Assembly (NCBI GenBank): GCA_002293615.1
Contig: DBDN01000025.1
Location: forward strand, 18,657 to 36,957
Origin: Betaproteobacteria bacterium UBA931
Lineage (GTDB): Bacteria > Pseudomonadota > Gammaproteobacteria > Burkholderiales > Casimicrobiaceae
DNA: 18,301 bases
Direction of reading: 5' to 3'
Of this stretch, positions 1 to 7,507 are shown piece after piece. A program made the translations under genes and the position numbers. Numbering within the stretch: the stretch's first letter is position 1; each line of letters opens with the position of its first letter. Under the pieces are notes generated by a model. It searched no databases. It had not been told where the DNA came from and saw nothing but the letters and a program-made list of their open reading frames with translations.

Positions 1-1234
1 TGCCCAATGTCGTGCCCATCGCCGCCATCAATAATGCTTCGATCGGAATCCAGGTCGCCGTAATCACAATGGGAATGATTAGAGGATTTTCGACAAGGGA
101 CATGACCGACGCCGGAATAATATCCCGATTGGCCAGTTCGCTGAGCGGAAAAACCAGAAGCCATCCCCATAATGCATAATCGAAAATTCGCGCCAACGCC
201 CGCCGCCATGGTCGAATATAACTGGAACGTTGCACACGCGCCCGCTCCAATTCAGTCAACCGCAATTGAAATACCCAACTCGGATCTTCGACTAAATAAT
301 TGCTGCCCAGAAAAACGGTATGTTTGCGGCGCCAGTTTTTAATGATTTCGCTATCGGGTTCGCCTGGCAATTCATAATTTTTATGCGCTCTTTTGGTGCC
401 TTGGCGAAAGCCATAGGTGTAAACGAAAAAACCAACCAATAACAATACGCCCCAAATCCAACTCTGGGTAATATCGAAAGACGGCACAACATAATCCCAG
501 TTAAACCGCAGCAAAGCCGCAACGACAACCAATACCAGCGCACAAAAAACACCCAGCAGCACCGGCGAGCGTGACTGGCCGAGCGCTTCGGTCAAAACGG
601 GATGATAGTGTTGCTTGGCCGGTGACGGCCATTTTTCCTCTTTCTGAGGTGTTACTACGCCATCAGTCAGAACCTTGCCAGACGACGTCGCCGGTATATT
701 AACCTCGATTCCGGAAACAGGTACCTCCTGAAAGACAATTTGCGGCACACCGATTTCGGAAACCAGTGCCGCCGCAGAAAGCTGGTTTTTCTTTTCCGGA
801 GGCAGCATCCGAAAATCCATCTCAGCATTTTCCGGCACCAGCTCCAGATTCAGGATCGGCTTTTTATGGGGAGACAAATCAACCACGCCGGTAATTTCCA
901 CCAATGGAATATCTGCGACTTGAACCGCTTGCGAATCAACACCGGCTGCTTTCTGGACGACATAATCAATACGCTGCTCGGCGCTGCCCTGCGACAACGA
1001 CCATTCCCTGTCGTACACCTTACGGCGCTGCGGGTCGTTCAGAATCTGGCACGCTTGGTTGTAGAAGCGTAACGACTCTTCGAGCGCGCCGAAATTATCG
1101 CGTGTTTTTTTATAGTTTTCGCGAAGCATCTGGCGCAATGCGCAGCAAGCCTCTTGTTCTGAAGCCGTTTCAGACATCCCCAACGCATGGTAAATTGAAA
1201 ACTTTTGCATCATGTGACTATACTTTATTTCCAT
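1..1234 (-). CDS. Degenerate J-like domain plus RDD domain membrane protein (partial, 3' end beyond the window)
   Basis: The reverse strand is open for 411 codons from an ATG at 1234 to the window edge, where it is cut off. Residues about 14-76 align by eye with a J domain (YHALGMSETAS at the start, ILNDPQRRKVYDREW at the end), but the HPD tripeptide needed to stimulate Hsp70 is absent: the loop reads NYKKTRDN around residues 40-47. A linker of about 140 residues without clear motifs follows, then two hydrophobic segments (about 224-242 and 257-275). From about residue 341 an RDD-type domain begins, with R345 and D352 in the RRALARIFDY motif and a later PIEALLMAAMGTTLG stretch typical of RDD proteins. 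RDD proteins are poorly characterised membrane proteins, some linked to transport, so no function is assigned. ATGs at residues 8 and 9 are alternative starts; no clear ribosome binding site decides. It is divergent from the secreted protein gene at 1395. Confidence 0.8.
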   Translation of the reverse strand, partial: MEIKYSHMMQKFSIYHALGMSETASEQEACCALRQMLRENYKKTRDNFGALEESLRFYNQACQILNDPQRRKVYDREWSLSQGSAEQRIDYVVQKAAGVDSQAVQVADIPLVEITGVVDLSPHKKPILNLELVPENAEMDFRMLPPEKKNQLSAAALVSEIGVPQIVFQEVPVSGIEVNIPATSSGKVLTDGVVTPQKEEKWPSPAKQHYHPVLTEALGQSRSPVLLGVFCALVLVVVAALLRFNWDYVVPSFDITQSWIWGVLLLVGFFVYTYGFRQGTKRAHKNYELPGEPDSEIIKNWRRKHTVFLGSNYLVEDPSWVFQLRLTELERARVQRSSYIRPWRRALARIFDYALWGWLLVFPLSELANRDIIPASVMSLVENPLIIPIVITATWIPIEALLMAAMGTTLG

Positions 1235-1281
1235 AAAACTTACGCCAAAGAATCAAGGCGCACCGCAAAAAGTATGCTTTA

Positions 1282-1287
1282 AGTATA
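1282..1287 (-). promoter_or_regulatory. Candidate -10 element for the J-like/RDD gene
   Basis: On the reverse strand TATACT (5 of 6 consensus bases) lies 48 bases upstream of the ATG at 1234. No good -35 hexamer sits at 16-18 bases upstream, so this is a weak prediction. Confidence 0.25.
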
Positions 1288-1335
1288 ACAATCAGGCATC
1301 GCCGCAACTTGTCCGCTCTGTTCCCGGCAAAACGC

Positions 1336-1364
1336 TTGTTCTTACCCGATAGAGCGAGTACGAT
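1336..1364 (+). promoter_or_regulatory. Candidate sigma70 promoter for the secreted protein / helicase pair
   Basis: TTGTTC (1336-1341) and TACGAT (1359-1364) are separated by exactly 17 bases and lie 30 bases before the ATG at 1395. The hexamers match consensus at 3 and 4 positions, so the call rests mainly on spacing and position. The 160-base gap 1235-1394 holds nothing else I can name. Confidence 0.3.
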
Positions 1365-1394
1365 TGATCGATAAACGCGTGCAATTACCTTGCC

Positions 1395-2033
1395 ATGACA
1401 ACGAACAAAAAAATATTTTTTTCCGCCTGCTTGGTTGTACTGAATTTTTTAGCGGTAAGCGTGCATGCCATTCCGTTGATCAACGAACCCGCTACCGGAA
1501 ACGAAGGAAAAACCACCGCCAAAAAACCTGCCAAGGTCGTAAAAGAGATCTTTTCCGAACAACCCTCTGCGGGATTTGTCTGCCCAAACGCCGACACGCT
1601 TGGCGCGACCGAATGCTTTCTTGATGCGACCGAACATCTGTACACAGTTTGCCGTCACGTCAAGGCCATTGAACTGATTGAGTATGGTTTTGAAAAAGCC
1701 AGAGACACCATAAATAACACCAAAAGCGATTATTGCCGGAATAAACAGAAAGTCAGCATGCCTCGCTATTTTGAAGCCGCGCTTCGGGAAGCGCAAAATT
1801 CCTCTTCGTGCGCGACCGCGCATCACATCAATCAATTGTATGCGGTATGGACAGCATCAATGATTGCGTTAAAACAGTTACCGGACGAAACCGAGCAGGA
1901 GTATCAGCGCCGTATTGACGTCCCGTATCGTGCTTTCGCAGCCTATAAACAACATATCCGTGATACTCTGGTGGCTGCATCTTCCGGGAAAGCCACCGGA
2001 TCCTGCGAGAAACTTGTTGTTTTTAAACCTTAA
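1395..2033 (+). CDS. Secreted six-cysteine protein of unknown function
   Basis: This 212-residue protein is not one I recognise. It begins with a Sec-type signal peptide: K5-K6, a hydrophobic core at about 7-21, and a likely signal peptidase I site after A25 (SVHA before IPL). The mature part holds six cysteines (C63, C74, C86, C114, C139, C204), an even number that would suit three disulfides in the periplasm. The mature N-terminus (30-50) is rich in Lys, Thr and Ala and probably disordered; the rest looks helical and charged. No lipobox, no further membrane segment and no enzyme motif is visible. The ATG at 1395 is chosen because it places the signal peptide at the N-terminus, although no clear ribosome binding site precedes it. 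Its TAA stop is only 9 bases before the helicase start, so the two genes are probably cotranscribed, but nothing shows that they work together. Confidence 0.8.
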   Translation: MTTNKKIFFSACLVVLNFLAVSVHAIPLINEPATGNEGKTTAKKPAKVVKEIFSEQPSAGFVCPNADTLGATECFLDATEHLYTVCRHVKAIELIEYGFEKARDTINNTKSDYCRNKQKVSMPRYFEAALREAQNSSSCATAHHINQLYAVWTASMIALKQLPDETEQEYQRRIDVPYRAFAAYKQHIRDTLVAASSGKATGSCEKLVVFKP

Positions 2034-2042
2034 ACGACTGCT

Positions 2043-4022
2043 TTGCATTCCGATATTCATGCTCTTTTTTCCGCTCAGGGCGCGCTGGCGCAATATTTGC
2101 CCGGTTTTCGCGTACGTACGCAGCAGATCGAAATGGCGCAGGCGATTGCCGATGCGATCCGCGCGCAGACGTGCCTGATTACCGAAGCAGGCACCGGTAC
2201 CGGTAAAACCTTTGCTTACCTTGTCCCCGCCTTGGTTTCCGGCGGTAAAACCATCATTTCGACCGGCACCAAAACCTTGCAGGATCAACTTTTCGAACGC
2301 GATATCCCGTTTGTGCGCGATGCGCTCAAACTGCCGATCGCGGTCGCGCAGCTTAAAGGCCGCGGTAACTACATCTGCCTGCATCGTCTGCGACAGGCCA
2401 AAGAAATCGACCTTTTTGCCTCGCGTCAGGACGCCCAATACATCAAATCCATTCTCTCTTTTGCCGAAACCAGCAAACGCGGCGATCGCAACGAATTGTC
2501 CATCGTTCCAGAAAACGCAACCATTTGGCCGCTGGTCACATCCACGCGTGATAATTGCCTCGGTACGCAATGCGCCTATGCCTCCGATTGCTTCGTGACG
2601 CAAGCGCGCAAAACCGCGCTGGACGCCGACATTCTCGTCGTCAACCATCATTTGTTTTTTGCCGACGCATTGTTGCGTGAAGAAGGTTTTGCCGAGCTGC
2701 TGCCCGCGTGCAACACCATCATTCTCGATGAAGCGCATCAATTGCCCGATATCGCCACCGTTTTTTTCGGCGACCGTATCTCCAGCACACAGCTTTTTGA
2801 ATTTGCGCGCGACACTGAAATTGCTGTCCGAACCGAAGCTGCCGATCTTGCCGAGTTGCTAACGTACCTCGACACCCTTAACTCCGCAGTGCGTCGTATC
2901 CGCCTGGCGGCAGGGGAATTTCCCGGCAAATATCCGGCGGCGCAATTACTTGAACGCGCGTCATTTGCCGAAGCATTTGCGGCACTTATCGAAGCCATTG
3001 GCCAAATAAGAACCGGCCTCGACCTGATTGCCGAACATAGCGAAACGCTTGGTCTTGCTTGTGCCAATGCCGAAAAATTGCGGCTTGCGCTTAACCGTTG
3101 GCAACAAGCTGTCGATAAAAACGAAAATGATAATCCCGATCAAAACGCTTACATCCGTTGGGCAGATATTTCGGCATATCACTGGCAATTGCATACCTCC
3201 CCGCTGTCGGTAGCATCTATTTTTCGCAACTATGTCGAACAATCGGAAAGCGCCTGGATCCTGACTTCGGCAACACTTGCCGTTGCCGGCGATTTTTCAC
3301 ATTTTCAACGCGAGCTTGGCCTGGAAAGCGCGCGCACGGCTCAATGGGGCAGCCCGTTTGATTTTGGTTCTGCCGCACGGCTTTACGTGCCGACGAATCT
3401 GCCGCAACCGAATTCGCGCGAACATACCGAAGCGGTAATTCATGCCGCGTTGCCTTTATTGAAGGCAAATGACGGCAATGCATTTTTCTTGTTTACTTCA
3501 CATCGCGCGCTGCAATACGCACAACAATGCCTGTCCGAAATTTTTTCGGAACATCATTACCCGTGGCTATTATTAGCGCAAGGCGAAGCATCGCGCTCGG
3601 AACTGTTATCGCGTTTCCGAAAAGAAGGCAACGCTGTATTGCTGGGTGCCGCCAGCTTCTGGGAGGGTGTTGATGTTGCCGGTGATGCCTTGTCGTTGGT
3701 CATTATCGATAAATTGCCTTTCGCGCCACCGGATGATCCTCTGGTCGCGGCACGTCTTGATTTGCTGGAAAAAAACGGCGGAAAACCGTTTTTCGACTGG
3801 CAGATCCCGCAGGCGGCAATCAGTTTAAAACAGGGTGCCGGGCGCCTGATTCGCACCGAAAGCGATCGTGGCGTTTTGATGATCGGTGATCCGCGCCTTG
3901 TTGAAAAACCCTATGGGCGCAAATTGTGGCAAAGCCTGCCGCCAATGCAACGTACGCGCCAGCAGGAGGAAGTGGTGCGTTTTCTCAACAAAATAAACGC
4001 CGAAGCAGTCTCTGCCGTTTAG
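2043..4022 (+). CDS. yoaA: YoaA/DinG-type ATP-dependent DNA helicase (XPD-like, iron-sulfur)
   Basis: A superfamily 2 helicase of 659 residues, close in length to E. coli YoaA and shorter than DinG; YoaA works with the clamp-loader subunit HolC in repair of stalled replication. Visible motifs are a Q-motif region (RVRTQQ, 23-28), Walker A AGTGTGKT (49-56), four cysteines placed as in XPD-family 4Fe-4S domains (C112, C172, C177, C183), NHHLFF (201-206), the DEAH box (229-232), an SATL motif in the middle of the protein, and motif VI QGAGRLIR near the C-terminus. The start is TTG at 2043. An in-frame TAA, the stop of the preceding gene, lies only three codons upstream, and the first in-frame ATG (codon 31) would remove the Q-motif, so the TTG is the best initiator; no ribosome binding site is evident. 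The 3' end overlaps the convergent ruvX stop. The choice of YoaA over DinG rests on length and my reading of the family. Confidence 0.9.
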   Translation: MHSDIHALFSAQGALAQYLPGFRVRTQQIEMAQAIADAIRAQTCLITEAGTGTGKTFAYLVPALVSGGKTIISTGTKTLQDQLFERDIPFVRDALKLPIAVAQLKGRGNYICLHRLRQAKEIDLFASRQDAQYIKSILSFAETSKRGDRNELSIVPENATIWPLVTSTRDNCLGTQCAYASDCFVTQARKTALDADILVVNHHLFFADALLREEGFAELLPACNTIILDEAHQLPDIATVFFGDRISSTQLFEFARDTEIAVRTEAADLAELLTYLDTLNSAVRRIRLAAGEFPGKYPAAQLLERASFAEAFAALIEAIGQIRTGLDLIAEHSETLGLACANAEKLRLALNRWQQAVDKNENDNPDQNAYIRWADISAYHWQLHTSPLSVASIFRNYVEQSESAWILTSATLAVAGDFSHFQRELGLESARTAQWGSPFDFGSAARLYVPTNLPQPNSREHTEAVIHAALPLLKANDGNAFFLFTSHRALQYAQQCLSEIFSEHHYPWLLLAQGEASRSELLSRFRKEGNAVLLGAASFWEGVDVAGDALSLVIIDKLPFAPPDDPLVAARLDLLEKNGGKPFFDWQIPQAAISLKQGAGRLIRTESDRGVLMIGDPRLVEKPYGRKLWQSLPPMQRTRQQEEVVRFLNKINAEAVSAV

Positions 4023-4456
4023 GCCTCCTGAATGTTTTCATTTCGTTCATCCAAATACGCCTGCAAAATCACCTGTGCGGCCACCGCATCACGCACCGAT
4101 TTTGCCTGATCGCCATACACGCCGTCTTCCTCAAGCATGGTTTGTGCAATTTGCGTCGTCAGCCGCTCATCTACCAAATGCACCGGCAACTGAAAACGTT
4201 CATGCAACCATTCGGCAAATGCCCGCGCTTTTTGAGTGGTCGCATGCTCGCGACCATCCATATGTACAGGCAAACCGACCACCAGTTCATCGGGCTGCCA
4301 TTCGTTGACAAGCAGGGCTATAGCCTGCTCGCGCACACTATGCTTGTCAGAAGCAATCGTGGTGAGCGCCCGCGCTTGATGCAATACCGTTGTGCCGACA
4401 GCGATACCAATACGTTTACGGCCAAAATCAAAAGCGAGAATCGTGATCTCAGGCAT
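4019..4456 (-). CDS. ruvX: RuvX/YqgF-type putative Holliday junction resolvase or pre-16S rRNA nuclease
   Basis: RNase H-fold protein of 145 residues, the usual length for RuvX/YqgF. The family is annotated as a Holliday junction resolvase and, in E. coli, is implicated in 16S rRNA 5' end processing. The acidic site is visible: FDFGRKRIGIAVG near the N-terminus (D10), LVDERLTT in the middle and RDAVAAQ near the C-terminus. VVGLPVHMDG is the conserved second strand and loop. I chose the ATG at 4456: it gives the family length and overlaps the yqgE stop by 8 bases (ATGCCTGA), suggesting translational coupling. Upstream in-frame starts at 4465 and 4492 would lie deeper inside yqgE. The gene is last in the ffh-yqgE-ruvX set. 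Its TAA (4021-4019) overlaps the yoaA TAG (4020-4022) on the opposite strand, so no separate terminator fits between the two genes. Confidence 0.93.
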   Translation of the reverse strand: MPEITILAFDFGRKRIGIAVGTTVLHQARALTTIASDKHSVREQAIALLVNEWQPDELVVGLPVHMDGREHATTQKARAFAEWLHERFQLPVHLVDERLTTQIAQTMLEEDGVYGDQAKSVRDAVAAQVILQAYLDERNENIQEA

Positions 4457-5093
4457 GACCGGCATGACCGGAAAAGCGCGACGAATCAACACCGATTTGC
4501 TTCATTGCTTTTTGAATACGCAATCCGGGAGCGCAATGAAACAGTAAATCGGAAGCATCGTCGCAAGGAATGACCAGCCAGGCATTTTGCGCCAGCTCCT
4601 GCTCAAGTTGCCCGGCCGTCCAGCCGGCATAACCGAGAGAAACCAGAGCTTCGTCCGGACCGCCGCCGCCTGCCATGGCCTCAAGCAAATCGCGCGATAT
4701 CGTCATTCCCAGATCACCACGCACAGCAAGTGTCGATTGCCAATCGCCGAGCGGCCTATGCAAAATAAAACCACGGTCACTGCGTACCGGCCCGCCCCAA
4801 TAAACCGGCATGTCTTGCCAGCGCCCACTCAACGCGATTTTGCTCATCGGCACACCGGCGCCTTCGAACAGCTGCGACACGGTAAGATCGGTCAAGCGGT
4901 TAATTACAATACCCAAAGCGCCGTCCTCATTATGCTCACAAACATAAATCAGCGTCCCGGCGAACGGCGTCTCTTCATCGACGGTCACACCGAGTGCGGG
5001 CATCGCCATTAACAAACAGCCCACGAGACTTTCAGACATACTTTGTTTTGATGAAAAGGCAACCGTTTTATCCGTCATTTTTCCGCTACCCAT
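4449..5093 (-). CDS. yqgE: YqgE/AlgH family protein (UPF0301)
   Basis: This 214-residue protein matches the YqgE/AlgH family: LLMAMPAL followed by TPFAGTLIYVCEHNEDGALG and IVINRLTDLTVSQLF in the N-terminal half, then VYWGGPV and GFILHRPLGDW, and SLGYAGWTAGQLEQEL in the C-terminal half. The molecular function is not established; AlgH was named for an effect on alginate gene expression in Pseudomonas, and yqgE is very often next to ruvX, as here. The protein is about 25 residues longer than E. coli YqgE, mostly at the N-terminus (MTDKTVAFSSKQSMSES), which is weakly conserved. A second ATG at 5078 is a plausible alternative start, with GCGGAAAA just before it. The gene begins 24 bases after the ffh stop and overlaps ruvX by 8 bases, so the three look like one operon. 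Confidence 0.92.
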   Translation of the reverse strand: MGSGKMTDKTVAFSSKQSMSESLVGCLLMAMPALGVTVDEETPFAGTLIYVCEHNEDGALGIVINRLTDLTVSQLFEGAGVPMSKIALSGRWQDMPVYWGGPVRSDRGFILHRPLGDWQSTLAVRGDLGMTISRDLLEAMAGGGGPDEALVSLGYAGWTAGQLEQELAQNAWLVIPCDDASDLLFHCAPGLRIQKAMKQIGVDSSRFSGHAGHA

Positions 5094-5117
5094 GTTTTCT
5101 TTTCTGTACTTTCCCGT

Positions 5118-6467
5118 TTAACGCATGCCCGGCATCAGACCGCGCATACCACGCATCATTTTCTGCAAACCGCCTTTGGCAACCACTTTCATCATTTTTT
5201 GCGTTTGTTCGAACTGCTTTAAGAGCTGATTGACTTCCTGAACACTGACCCCCGCGCCCGCCGCAATACGCTTTTTACGCGAAGCCTTGATGATCTCCGG
5301 TTTACGCCGCTCCATAAGGGTCATCGAATTGATAATACCTTCCAAGCGATTGATTTTACGGTCATTCATCGGCATATTCTGTGCCGCCTGCGCTATTTCG
5401 GCAGGCAGTTTCTCAAGAAGGCTTTGCATGCTGCCCATTTTACGCATCTGACCAATTTGTTCTTTGAAATCTTCGAGGGTAAAACCCTTGCCGGTTTTCA
5501 GCTTTTTTGCCAACGCTTGCGCTTTATCGGCATCAACGGTACGCTGCGCATCTTCGATCAGCGACAACACATCGCCCATGCCCAGAATACGCGAGGCCAT
5601 CCGCTCGGGATGAAATACCTGCAAACCGTCCGGTTTCTCGGAAATACCGACAAACTTGATTGGTGTTTGCGTCACCCAGCGCACCGATAACGCCGCGCCG
5701 CCGCGCGAATCGCCATCGAGTTTGGTTAACACCACACCGGTTAACGGTACCGCTTTTTTGAATGCGGCTGCGGTATTAACGGCATCCTGTCCCTGCATCG
5801 CATCCACCACAAACAACGTCTCAACCGGTAAAACCGCTTGATGCAACGCGCTGATTTCCGCCATCATGGCATCATCAACAGAAAGGCGCCCGGCAGTATC
5901 AATAATCAGCACATCATGGTAGTGGCGTCTTGCCCAGTCGATTGCCGATTCGGCAATCGATACCGGCTTTTGATCGGGCGCCGACGGGAAAAAATCTATG
6001 CCCACCTGCTGAGACAAGGTTTCCAGCTGGGCAATCGCTGCCGGGCGATATACGTCTGTCGACACCACCAGAACTTTTTTCTTTTGCGTTTCCTTGAGTA
6101 GTCGCGCCAACTTGGCAACGCTGGTCGTTTTACCAACGCCTTGCAAACCAGCCATTAAGACTACCGCCGGCGGCGTTGTCGCCAAATTAAGCGGTACGGC
6201 GTCACCGCCTACCAACGCTGTCATTTCACGATGCACCACACCCACCAGCGCCTGTCCCGGCGTTAATGAACCAATCACCTCTTCACCAACGGCTTTTTCA
6301 CGCACGCGTTCGATAAAATCGCGTACGGCAGGCAACGCGACATCGGCTTCCAAAAGCGCCAAGCGCACCTCACGCAGTGCTTCCTGAATATTGGTTTCGG
6401 TTAAGCGCGCTTCCCCTTTCAGGTTTTTAACAACACGCGCCAAACGTTGAGTCAGATTGTCAAGCAT
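5118..6467 (-). CDS. ffh: Signal recognition particle protein Ffh (SRP54)
   Basis: GTPase subunit of the signal recognition particle. With 4.5S RNA it binds signal peptides and transmembrane segments of nascent chains and delivers ribosomes to FtsY at the inner membrane. The 449-residue protein has the full N-G-M layout: a helical N domain (1-95), the G1 loop GLQGVGKT (107-114), DVYRPAAIAQLE, the G3 motif DTAGR (190-194), the G4 motif TKLD (248-251) with DGDSRGGAALS after it, and a methionine-rich M domain from about 300 ending in MMRGMRGLMPGMR. The ATG at 6467 starts the typical MLDNLTQRL sequence and is preceded by GGGAG eight bases upstream. A longer reading frame to 6542 exists but its extra 25 residues do not resemble Ffh. 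The gene is divergent from the ccsA-like gene and heads the yqgE-ruvX operon. Confidence 0.97.
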   Translation of the reverse strand: MLDNLTQRLARVVKNLKGEARLTETNIQEALREVRLALLEADVALPAVRDFIERVREKAVGEEVIGSLTPGQALVGVVHREMTALVGGDAVPLNLATTPPAVVLMAGLQGVGKTTSVAKLARLLKETQKKKVLVVSTDVYRPAAIAQLETLSQQVGIDFFPSAPDQKPVSIAESAIDWARRHYHDVLIIDTAGRLSVDDAMMAEISALHQAVLPVETLFVVDAMQGQDAVNTAAAFKKAVPLTGVVLTKLDGDSRGGAALSVRWVTQTPIKFVGISEKPDGLQVFHPERMASRILGMGDVLSLIEDAQRTVDADKAQALAKKLKTGKGFTLEDFKEQIGQMRKMGSMQSLLEKLPAEIAQAAQNMPMNDRKINRLEGIINSMTLMERRKPEIIKASRKKRIAAGAGVSVQEVNQLLKQFEQTQKMMKVVAKGGLQKMMRGMRGLMPGMR

Positions 6468-6491
6468 AATGATCGCTCCCTGTTTTCCGAC

Positions 6492-6520
6492 AGCATCAAG
6501 TGTTTTCTGTTCAAAGTCAA
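6492..6520 (-). promoter_or_regulatory. Candidate sigma70 promoter for ffh-yqgE-ruvX
   Basis: On the reverse strand TTGACT (6520-6515, 5 of 6 consensus bases) and GATGCT (6497-6492, 3 of 6) are spaced by 17 bases, about 25 bases before the ffh ATG. The leader would be short and contains the GGGAG ribosome binding site. Confidence 0.4.
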
Positions 6521-6667
6521 TGGTAAAATGGTTCGCCTTCAACGGCGTTTATCATGAGACTACCGGCAACCAAAACCAGAGGCCGGTTTATTCGGAGATA
6601 TTAACCTGACGCCAGCTGTTTTTGAACGCCAAATGACACAACGTTTCGCGCTTTCTTGCATGTTTTT

Positions 6668-7495
6668 ATGATGATACCGATTTCTCTCATTCACACTGCT
6701 GTCGCCATGCTCTACGCAGTTGGTGCGTGGATGCGCTGGCAAACGACCCGCCAACCTCGACAGAGTATCTCAAACGCGAATGTGCCCGTTTATGTCTGGG
6801 TTATGGTGCTGATCACACTCGGCCTTCACGCTTTTGCGTTAACACACGCCATCGCCACACCCAAAGGCATCGATATTTCCATCGGCAACGCCATGTCGCT
6901 GGTCGCCTTTCTATGCGTGCTGGTCGCCTGGATTTCTGGTTTGATGCGTGCTTTGCCTATTTTTTCCAGCATTGTGCTCGGTTGCGCCGCAGTAGCCGCA
7001 TTGACCCCCGTCATATTTCATAGCGATTACCTCTATGCCTATACCACCCATTCATGGGCAGCTTTTCATATTGCCATCGCTATTTCGGCTTACGCGCTCT
7101 TCTTTGTCGCGGCAATGCAAGCCTTGGCCATGCTCGGCCTTGAAAAACGGTTGCATCACGGCGTAACTTCTGACCGTCTGCAAAAAACGCCCCCTTTGCT
7201 GACATTAGAGCGCTATTTGTTCCGTCTGATCGCTCTGGCGTTTATCCTGCTGACACTGACGTTGATTACCGGCGTTTTTTTCACTGAAGAAATTTTTGGT
7301 AAGCCTTTCGAAATTACCCATAAAACCTTGTTATCAATTATCGCCTGGCTTATTTTCGGTACGCTGCTCATCGGCCGCTGGCGTTTTGGCTGGCGCGGTC
7401 GACAAGCGTTGTACTGGATTCTATCGGGTACTGCCGTGCTGCTTTTGGCGTATCTGGGGTATAAATTCATCGTCGAAATTATCCTGCGCCAGTAG
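6668..7495 (+). CDS. ypjD: CcsA/YpjD-like cytochrome c assembly family inner membrane protein
   Basis: A polytopic membrane protein of 275 residues with about eight hydrophobic segments, of the CcsA/CcmC/HemX superfamily that includes heme handling proteins of cytochrome c maturation. Candidate heme-ligand histidines are present: H128 and H134 in the THSWAAFH motif and H218 in EITHKTLLSI, followed by the family-typical GRWRFGWRGRQALYW stretch. The usual tryptophan-rich WWD loop of CcmC/CcsA is not evident, as in YpjD and HemX-type members, whose role is unclear. In E. coli ypjD is likewise divergent from ffh and next to the CorC-like gene yfjD, which supports the name. ATGs at 6668 and 6671 are both possible, and an upstream TTG at 6656 is less likely; no good ribosome binding site separates them. 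The next gene starts 12 bases downstream, so the two are probably cotranscribed. Confidence 0.85.
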   Translation: MMIPISLIHTAVAMLYAVGAWMRWQTTRQPRQSISNANVPVYVWVMVLITLGLHAFALTHAIATPKGIDISIGNAMSLVAFLCVLVAWISGLMRALPIFSSIVLGCAAVAALTPVIFHSDYLYAYTTHSWAAFHIAIAISAYALFFVAAMQALAMLGLEKRLHHGVTSDRLQKTPPLLTLERYLFRLIALAFILLTLTLITGVFFTEEIFGKPFEITHKTLLSIIAWLIFGTLLIGRWRFGWRGRQALYWILSGTAVLLLAYLGYKFIVEIILRQ

Positions 7496-7507
7496 GAACA
7501 CCCTGCG

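Noticed and set aside
1878..2741. 287-codon open frame on the minus strand, opposite the helicase gene
   Set aside because: It lies antisense to strongly conserved helicase motifs, has no recognisable domain, and its composition looks like a mirror of the coding strand.
1395..4022. Secreted protein and helicase as one gene broken by a stop codon
   Set aside because: They share a frame, but a signal peptide ahead of a cytoplasmic helicase makes no sense and each part is complete by itself.
3926..4573. 215-codon open frame on the plus strand, opposite ruvX and yqgE
   Set aside because: The reverse strand here encodes two clear conserved proteins; this frame yields a low-complexity sequence without any domain.
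6468..6542. N-terminal extension of Ffh by 25 codons
   Set aside because: The ATG at 6467 has a good ribosome binding site and starts the conserved Ffh N-terminus; the extension would also cover the candidate promoter.
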